This document shows, one piece after another, positions 57,111 through 64,000 of a DNA stretch of 64,000 nt. This DNA comes from Corythucha ciliata (Eukaryota > Arthropoda > Insecta > Hemiptera > Tingidae). The translations under genes and the position numbers were made by a program. The DNA is taken from NCBI GenBank assembly GCA_038030265.1, contig CM075938.1, forward strand, positions 10,269,009-10,333,008, in the 5' to 3' direction. Positions within the stretch are counted from its first letter, which is position 1, and each line of letters starts with the position of its first letter. Below the pieces are notes generated by a model. It did not search any database and was not told where the DNA came from. It saw only the letters and a program-made list of their open reading frames with translations.

Positions 57111-58145
57111 TATGAAGAAGCGCCGTTGTATCGATCGTGCCATCTTACGATCCGATGTTCTCGCTCGGAGCCACCATGTATAATGCAGGCGTATGCCACT
57201 TTTGGCACTAAAACCGTCTTGTAGTAAAGCATTCGTCCCTCGGCCCGTAGGAAGTCACAGGCGGAGCTGGTCGCGCGTAGTAGGTAGGACAGGTGGTGAG
57301 TGGGTAGGCTCGAGCGCGTGAGCATCACCCCGAGGTACCGGACGGTGTGTATCAGGGTCATAGGTTGGCCATGGCTTGTTAAGATGCTCCGCTGCGCAGG
57401 GAATTTACCTCGTAAGATAGTTAGAGTAGATTTTGCGTAGTTCACTGTTAAGCGGCGTGAGCTGCACCATTCCGTGACAATGGTGTCCGCATGGCGGAAG
57501 GCTTGTCGTAGCAGCTGATGTTCAGGTGCCGAGATTACGATGGTCAAGTCGTCCACAAATGCCGTGGCCGTTAGCCCCGCCCAAAGGAGAGGAGCGAAAC
57601 CGATAGCCCATAAGAGGCATGCTGGGAGGCTGGGACGGCACTTTGGGGGCATCCGCGCGTGAGTTCTCGATGAACGCACGTGGAGCTCCCGTAGCTTAGC
57701 TGGATCTGACGATCACTCAGATAACTGCGGAGGAGCGCATAAATGTTTCGCGGGATGTCACTGGTTCGAAGTTCTGACAGTAGCGCCGGCCACCAGACGG
57801 CATTGAAAGCTCCGGTGATGTCGTAGCAGATGACTGCGATTGATCTGATGTTTCAGGTGATAGATCGCTTGTTCCGTGGATCGTCCCGGCATGCCCCCGA
57901 ATTGCCCCCGGTGACATTGTGCGTATATTGATTGTGGGAGGCGACCAACAATAAGCTTTTCGAATGTTCTAGGCTCAGCGGAGAGGAGTCTGATGAGCCT
58001 GTAACTCGAGGGGTCACTTCGGGTGCGGTCCGTGTCCTTGAGTAAGAGGCCGATAATCCCTCGCTTCCATATTGTTGGAAAGTAGCCCGCGTCGAGACAT
58101 TGATTTATAAGGAAGGTGTAGATGGCAATGGCTGAGAGGCTAGGT
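57110..58145 (-). pseudogene. LINE reverse transcriptase
   Basis: In minus-strand order: INQCLDAGYFPTIWKRGII, then SYRLIRLLSAEPRTFEKLIV, then QFGGMPGRSTEQAI, and in another frame DITGAFNAVWWPALL (first catalytic D). After a further shift come LLWAGLTATAFVDDLTIVIS with the FVDD active site at about 57,548-57,559, and VNYAKSTLTIL with VRYLGVML. These blocks and their order are those of R1-type ORF2. At least two frameshifts are present. Confidence 0.9.
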
Positions 58146-58800
58146 GATTCACGGCTCAAATGACGAAAAATCACTAAAATGACAAAAATCGTTAATTCGC
58201 GGCTAAAATGGGGGGGAGAAATCGGGAATTCTCCGGTAAAATTGTGAAGAAGACGTGTGGAAGAATTGCTAATTCGCGGTTGAAATGGACAAAACGCCCA
58301 TTGCGGCTTCTGAAGGTAACTTCGAGGCTGAAAGTTAACAAAATCGATAATCCACGACAAAATGAGGATAATGCGCTAATTCGCGGATCAAATTCAGAAA
58401 AAGTGATAATTCTCGGCGAAAATTGGTAAACAAAATTCTCTTTGGAGGCTAAAAATTAGGTGAAACGCTCACGGCTGAAGTCAAGAAAAATGACTATTTA
58501 TGGGGAAAAATTGAAAACAATTGCTATTTTACGTTTTAATTCGTGGCTAAAATTAGATAATACAGCGCTAATTCACGGGTAAAATCACTCATTAGCGACT
58601 CAAATAAGGAACAACACAAATTCATTGCAAGAAAAATCTCTAATTTAACGACTGAAATGGAAGTCAATTGCTAATTCGCGGCTAAAATGGACCCAAATCG
58701 CTAATTAACCGATGAAATTGAGAAGAAGAGATGAAATGTGGAAAAACCCTAATTCGCGCATCGCGGCTCCTGGCGGCAACTTCACAAAGGCGTTAGTGTA
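58146..58800 (-). repeat. sat-2 array, minus orientation
   Basis: Units such as GCTAATTCGCGGCTAAAATG. Orientation is opposite to the next block at 59,035. Confidence 0.82.
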
Positions 58801-58837
58801 AGGCGCCAAATGTGTAAGGCCGCACTGCCCTAGGGCA

Positions 58838-58868
58838 CACTTTTTGTGCAAATGGAAAACGCTATTAT
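58838..58868. mobile_element. possible end fragment of MITE family A
   Basis: TTTTTGTGCAAATGGAAAAC followed by GCTATTAT resembles the right tip of the MITE at 1,935 (TTTTATGCAAATGGAAAACG). No second arm is seen, so this is a fragment or a related family. Confidence 0.5.
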
Positions 58869-59034
58869 ATACTGTGGTTAACTTATGCTGTTGAAGTTAT
58901 TGAACAGGCCCCAAGTATGTTTTGTTCTGAGTGACTCTGCCTTTTGCTAAGATCAAAGTATTGTGCTTCATGGTCGGGAAGGGGGGGGGGAAGCGAGGTT
59001 GGGCGGCCCTAGGGTCCCCTGGTCTAAATTTGCA

Positions 59035-59460
59035 TCGAGAAACTGCCAATAGCACTTTTTCTCAAATTCACCAGTGAATCAGCGTTTTTATTAATTTTAG
59101 CCGCAATGTTGCGTTTTTATCTCGCGATTTAGCACTTTTCATCACTCTTAGCCGCGAATCAGCTCCTTTTCTCATATCTATCGTCGAATTGTCGATTTTA
59201 CTCAATTTTAGCGTGGAGAATCAGCCATTTTTCTTAGTTTTAGCCCCGAATTAGCAGATTTTCTCAAATTGATCAGCAATTAGCACCAGTTTTTCAACGT
59301 TATCTGTGAGAATGAGCACTTTATCTCAATTTTAGCCAGGAATTAGCAAGGTTTTCTCCGTTTCAGGCGCGTACTAGCGATTATTCTTAAATTCATCCAG
59401 GAATTAGCATTTTTTCTCCATTTTAGCGGCGACTTTCCTCTGTGTCTCAAAACGCATCCG
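59035..59460 (+). repeat. sat-2 array, plus orientation
   Basis: Diverged TTTTTCTCAATTTTAGC / GAATTAGC units. Confidence 0.8.
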
Positions 59461-60105
59461 CCAATGGCCGCGGTTTTTTGGTTTGTTACTCATTCTGAAT
59501 AACAAACCTGTTTTCGGTCAGGAAACAATTTTTACAACCCACGCTCGAACTTTTTCTGGGTACGTTTCAAGATGGCTGGATTCTATTTGTGGAATGTCCG
59601 TCCGGCCCGCATCAACATATCAAACAAACGACAATTTCGGCTAAACAGACGATGTTAAGGCTAAAAATGGCGCAAAACAAACGATTTCGTTCATGGGTCG
59701 GATTTCGGGGGGGATTTTCAAGGGAGTTGTGGAATGGTCTATTTGGTCATTTCTAGAGCTCGAATGCACGGTTTTGCCATTATCAGGGTAGAAATAGTTA
59801 GTTCTAACATTTTCACGGCGCGAATCGTCAGTTTTGCTATTTTAGAGGCACATAAAATCCTTTTCCACACACCGATTACGTCATTAAGCCGCACCTAGAA
59901 ACGTGTGTGGATATCGCTGAAACTCGATATTTGTCTTTTACGCTTATTGCTTTAGCCTCTCACTCGCACCCATTGCCTTCCTCATCGCCACATGTCCCGA
60001 ACAAACTACTACCCGATTTCATGCACGTTAGACTGATTTTTGACTAAAATTTGCCTTGATTAATAAGTAAATTATAAATAAATTCCTTCTCTGGGCAATA
60101 CGGGC
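59461..60105. other. unassigned DNA, no gene recognised
   Basis: Weakly repetitive stretch with AAACGA-CGGCTAAA-like motifs, then AT-rich DNA. No coding potential seen. Confidence 0.55.
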
Positions 60106-60182
60106 TCAGAATGGGGCCCCCCGATAATGGCCGGGGTCCCTAGGCGGCTGCCTAGTCTGCCTAGACATAAATCCGGCCCTGG
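60106..60182 (-). mobile_element. probable hAT-type transposon end
   Basis: On the minus strand it starts CAGGGCCGGATTTATGTCTA and leads into a GGGGCCCC-rich stretch. CAGGGCCGG-type termini are common in animal hAT elements. No partner end or 8-bp duplication was identified. Confidence 0.45.
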
Positions 60183-60262
60183 ATGTGGCTGGAGGGAACT
60201 ATGTTTTCGGTTTTGGAGCTTTGCTGTGGTTGAGCCACCTTTGCGATCGTAGTTTTTCAGTG
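60143..60262 (+). repeat. direct repeat flanking minisatellite, left copy
   Basis: About 115 bp (GCCTAGTCTGCCTAGACATA through GAGCCACCTTTGCG) recurs in diverged form at 61,153-61,262, on the other side of the minisatellite. Confidence 0.8.
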
Positions 60263-60264
60263 TT

Positions 60265-61150
60265 TTAGAGCTTTTGCTGTAGTTTGGAGCTTTACAGTGG
60301 TTTGGAGCTTTGCTGTGGTTTGGAGCTTTGCTGTGGTTTGGAGCGATGCTGTGGTTTGGAGCTTTGTTGTGGTTTGGTGCTTTGCTGTGGTTTGGAGCTT
60401 TGCTGTGGTTTGGAGCTTAGCTGTAGTTTGGAGCTTTGCTGTGGTTTGGAGCTTTGCTGTGGTTCGGAGCTTTGCTGTGGTTTGGAGCGATGCTGTGGTT
60501 TGGAGCTTTGCTGTGGTTCGGAGCTTTACTGTGGTTCGGAGCTTTGCTGTGGTTTGGAGCTTAGCTGTGGTTTGGAGCTTAGCTGTAGTTTGGAGCATTG
60601 CTGTGGTTTGGATCTAGCTGTGGTTTGGAGCTTAGCTGTAGTTTGGAGCGATGCTGTGGTTTGGAGCTTTGCTGTGGTTTGGAGCTTTGCTGTGGTTTGG
60701 AGCTTTGCTGTGGTTTGGGACTTTGCTCTGGCTTGGTGCTTTGCTGTGGTGTGGAGCTTTGCTGTGGTTTGGAGCTTTGCTGTAGTTTGGAGCTTAGCTG
60801 CGGGTTGGAGCTTTGCTATGGTTTGGTGCAATGCTGTGGTTTTTAATTTTTTGTGGTTTAGAGCTTTGCTTTGGTTTGGAGTTTTTCCGTTTTTTGGAGC
60901 TTTTGCTGTAGTTTGGAGCTTTACAGTGGTTTGGAGCTTTGCTGTGGTTTGGAGCTTTGCTGTGGTTTGGAGCTTTACTGTGGTTCGGAGCTTTGCTGCG
61001 GTTTGGAGCTTAGCTGTGGTTCGGAGCTTTGCTGTGGCTCGAAGCTTTGCAATGGTTTGGAGCTTTGCTAGGGTTTGGAGCTTTGCTGTGGTTCGGAGCT
61101 TTGCTATGGTTTGGAGCTTTGCTGTGGTTTGGAGCTTTGCTGTGGTTTGG
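60265..61150 (+). repeat. 18-bp minisatellite (GCTGTGGTTTGGAGCTTT)
   Basis: About 48 units in the same orientation as the 27.9-kb array. It contains a stop-free frame of 316 codons (60,284-61,234) composed of CCGLEL and AVVWSF repeats, which is a by-product of the 18-bp period. The block with ACAGTGGTTTGGAGC recurs at 60,293 and 60,925, suggesting a roughly 630-bp internal duplication. Confidence 0.94.
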
Positions 61151-61152
61151 AG

Positions 61153-61262
61153 CTGCCTAGTCTGCCTAGACGTAAACCCGGCCCTGGCCGTGGCACGACG
61201 GAACTATGGTCTTGCTTTTGGAAGTTTGCTGTGATTGAGCCATCTTTGCGGTTGTTGTTTTT
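61153..61262 (+). repeat. direct repeat flanking minisatellite, right copy
   Basis: Diverged copy of 60,143-60,262. Short minisatellite remnants continue to about 61,365. Confidence 0.8.
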
Positions 61263-61479
61263 CTCTGGTTTGGACCTTTGTTGTGGTATGGAGCTTTGCC
61301 GTTGTTTGGAGCTTTGCTAAGAGTTGGAGCGTTCGTTGTGGTTTGGAGATTTCCTGTGGTTCGGCTTTTTTTGTTATTTAATTTACTTGGCACTATGTAT
61401 AGCGTGAAACAGACGGGTCTGTGGTAGGACCCCATTGACTCCATAACCATCCTCTTCACGGCGGCGCTGTCTCGAAGTG

Positions 61480-64000
61480 TTGTATTTTTCGTCATTTTAA
61501 CCGTTAATTTTTGCTTTTTGCCAATTACCGCCGTGAATCAACGCTATTAAAACCTGCAAATCCTTAATTTTTTCAGTCTTCAAGCTTTTTTGGCGTCCCC
61601 CTCAGAATTTGGGGCCCGAGGTGATCCGCCTGGGGTGGTTTTTGGCGAGGGCGCCCCAACTTTGTCGGAAGGATAGTCGCAGGCAAGACTCCAGCGGCTG
61701 CACCTGAATAGGAAATGCCTGGCCCATTGCCTGTTCGTCATTTTCGTGAGCCTAATAACAACTATAGCTATGATGAAGGAGCGTGGGCAAAAAACAAACA
61801 AAACCGCTTTGTAACCCACATATTTCTTTTTGTTGAATTTGCACTCAACCATATCCTCCCACCCTCTCGCCTACTACCATACCTGCAAGAAGATTGCATC
61901 GTCTGTGATGATTCCTCTTTCCTTGTTTAAAGTGAATGGTGTGTGAGAAAAACGAGAAACTCCGCTTTGTGGTCTTTTTTAAACAGTCGCGTGGCTTTTT
62001 GTTAATGGGACAAAAGTAAAAAGAAAAGGAATAAAAAAAAAAAAGGTGGAGCTAAGAGATGAATAGAAGAAAGGCTTTATCGATAATGCACCCGGTGAGA
62101 CAAAAGAGACGCCGCCAACATCATTGCTATGTAGTGATTCTTCAATTTCTGGCTTCGCTGAGACTTTCAGACGTGGTTTCGAGTGAGTGGAAGGGTGGGG
62201 GTCTTAAACTTCAACGATTTAAAGATATTTCTGGCAAAAGAGCCAAAGAATAGGATATTAAAGTTAAGCCTTATCTTTCCCCCACCCCCATATTGCACAG
62301 AAAGGCACTGTTGAAAGGATTAAAGTGGCAATGCCGATGAGGAGAATCGGCCTCCCGAAAAAGACGATTTTAAGAGATTTTGACAATTTTTCGTTGAGTA
62401 GCTAGATAACCAATTTTCCCTAATCTTCAAGTTTCTTTTATAAATTATTCGCTTCATCCATCAATTTGTTTCATTCTCTCTTGGGGACACAGTCGTATCA
62501 AAGAAGTTGTTCTCGTTTGTAACTTAAGTATCAAGGAAGTTCATGAATCGCTCTTACGAAATTGTAAGCATCATTTCACTGTTGCCGAAACATAGTAGTT
62601 GTGTTCAAAAAAGACCATTCAGGTTCACTAGAGGATGAAGGTCTTCATAAAAAAAAAAAAAAAAATCCTTTTCCTTGTCATCGTTTGGGGAATTGTCGGC
62701 AGAGAACCGAGGTAGGGAGATGTAGCCCATTTCCCGTTTAAAACTTATCGCGATTTTATTCATTCTTCAAGCTTTAGGCGCTTCTCCTTCACCCCTACAC
62801 CCCCTCCACCACTCGTCCACCACACGATTCTTCCTGCAAAGCTTAATCTCGAAATGTTAAAGAACAACTCAAAAGTAAAACGCGTTATTATACGCACAAA
62901 ATGTAAATTTTCCTCTGGGTTTTAAACGGGTGATAACTAAAATTAATAGTGCGAGTGCCGCAATTTATAATTTATCACCCCTGAAGCTAAAATTCATTTG
63001 CATACACAACTAATTCACAATTTTGTCTCTCCTCCGCTTGATTCATTGTGTAGAGTAATTTTCACGTTGCGTTGTAAATTGTCCCTGAACCTTCATTATG
63101 AGTTTGAGATTTTCAAAAGACTTTTATAATGTTATCTATCATAATTAATCAATAATAATAATAAAAAAAGGCGGGGAATGACAGGAGGCTGCACTCCTGT
63201 CATTTCACAATTTCCTCCCCTGCTTCTTTTAATACGGATGCCCTTTTGGTTTAGTGTATGCGTGGATTAAGCCAAGATTAGAAGCCCCGGTGGCAGTTGT
63301 CACATCCTATTTATTAACACTTTGCTGACCTCTTTATCTGACCCTCTTCTGTTCTTTCGTGCCCAAAGCCCTTCGGGAAGAGGGTTATAGCGTGTTTGGG
63401 ATCGAGGGTTGAGTTTTGATAGTGCGGGGAAGGGATGAGGGGGATGGTCCCCAGACGTCTGACACACACTAAGCTATATGATAATTTCATAAATGCGTTA
63501 ATATATGAATGGAGTCGAAAGTGTAGGACGACAATTCTATGGTGAGTAGTTAGTAGTGGGAGGCAGGGTTGGAGGGGAAGAAGGTTGGGATGGTGGGCAC
63601 GGACAGGCTGTGAGATTAATTGGTAAAATCTCTCGGGGAAGGGCTTTTCTGTCGGTGATGAGACGGGGGAGGGGAGGTGAAATACGGTGCTCAGCTCGGA
63701 CTCGTTTCAAGCTTGTCTGAATTCATATTATGAATTTTCATAGACATCTCTTTAAGCTCATTGAAATACTTCGTTTCTTTGAACATTCAAGGAAATTGCC
63801 TTTTGGATTATAATTACGAAGCACAGTGGGCGTCATCTTCTGTGAAATCATTCGAAGAAGAATATAAGAAATAAAAATAAATTGATAAAGCTATAGACGG
63901 GTTTCGACGTAAATAGGACTTAAACATTTCTTTTTTCTGCTTTTTAAGAGACGTCAAAAGAAGAAAAAGGGGACTTTAAATTGAGAACAAACTTCATTTA
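61480..64000. other. single-copy-looking block, no gene recognised
   Basis: Starts with sat-2 remnants and a GGGGCCCGAGG-type stretch near 61,610, then non-repetitive DNA with A runs (62,032; 62,650). An 11-bp hairpin lies at 63,177-63,204. Open frames are short and unrecognised. Confidence 0.55.
63177..63204. repeat. short hairpin
   Basis: AATGACAGGAG and CTCCTGTCATT pair perfectly around GCTGCA. GGGG just before and CCTCCCC further downstream could lengthen the stem with bulges. Confidence 0.7.

Larger units (their letters stand above)
56045..58145 (-). mobile_element. R1/jockey-like LINE, 5' truncated
   Basis: Minus-strand ORF2 from the RT N-terminus to the C-terminal zinc motif, followed by about 500 bp of GC-rich probable 3' UTR (56,045-56,552). 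The 5' truncation point is near 58,145, where sat-2 begins. No poly(A) and no clear target duplication were seen. Several frameshifts make it inactive. Confidence 0.85.

Noticed and set aside
60284..61234. A 316-codon open frame
   Set aside because: It is a translation of the 18-bp minisatellite (CCGLEL / AVVWSF). All frames are open because the period is a multiple of three.

Overview
The window looks like repeat-dominated, gene-poor DNA from an invertebrate animal. Evidence for an animal is a BEL/Pao element (known only from metazoans), a copia element with a Drosophila-copia-type primer binding site, and two R1/jockey-like non-LTR retrotransposon fragments. The species cannot be named from the sequence. 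I found no host protein gene I could support. Every recognisable protein belongs to a transposable element, and all of those are broken.

Layout: 0.24-3.44 kb is a degenerate AT-rich satellite (sat-1) holding a MITE. 3.6-4.6 kb is a minus-strand LINE fragment. 4.7-8.8 kb is single-copy-looking DNA with G/C homopolymers. 8.9-9.8 kb is a 17-bp minisatellite. 10.0-23.4 kb is a second satellite (sat-2, unit about 30 bp) that switches orientation at a perfect 30-bp hairpin (12.2 kb) and is interrupted by a copia element (13,954-18,962; LTRs, 5-bp target duplication). 23.6-27.9 kb is single-copy-looking. 27.9-30.7 kb is an 18-bp minisatellite plus sat-2. 30.8-33.7 kb is single-copy-looking. 33.83-38.97 kb is bounded by hAT-like ends and contains a BEL/Pao relic. 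38.4-47.7 kb is a stack of inverted and tandem duplications, including two tandem copies of a 3.87-kb unit, with nested MITEs and a third satellite (sat-3). 48.2-51.3 kb is a minus-strand gypsy element with intact 102-bp LTRs. 52.2-56.0 kb is single-copy-looking. 56.0-58.1 kb is a second LINE fragment. 58.1-61.4 kb is sat-2 plus an 18-bp minisatellite, and the rest is single-copy-looking.

Main discovery: inside the copia element, 17,605-18,061 is a 457-bp GC-rich insertion flanked by a 10-bp target duplication. It carries 97-bp identical direct repeats 338 bp apart. Its minus strand encodes what reads as a complete hammerhead ribozyme (17,634-17,713): GUC cleavage site, CUGAUGA, GAAA and all three stems pair. 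The insertion begins within about 2 nt of the predicted cleavage site. This is the organisation of a retrozyme, a non-autonomous retroelement copied from self-cleaving circular RNA, in a stem-III-open (type III) form that is unusual for animals.

Second theme: insertions can be ordered in time because pre-insertion (empty) copies survive nearby. In the 38-48 kb block the order is an inverted duplication, then a palindromic MITE with CTG target duplication, then another MITE inside it, then a tandem duplication whose breakpoint lies inside the first MITE, then a 113-bp retroposon in only one of the two copies.
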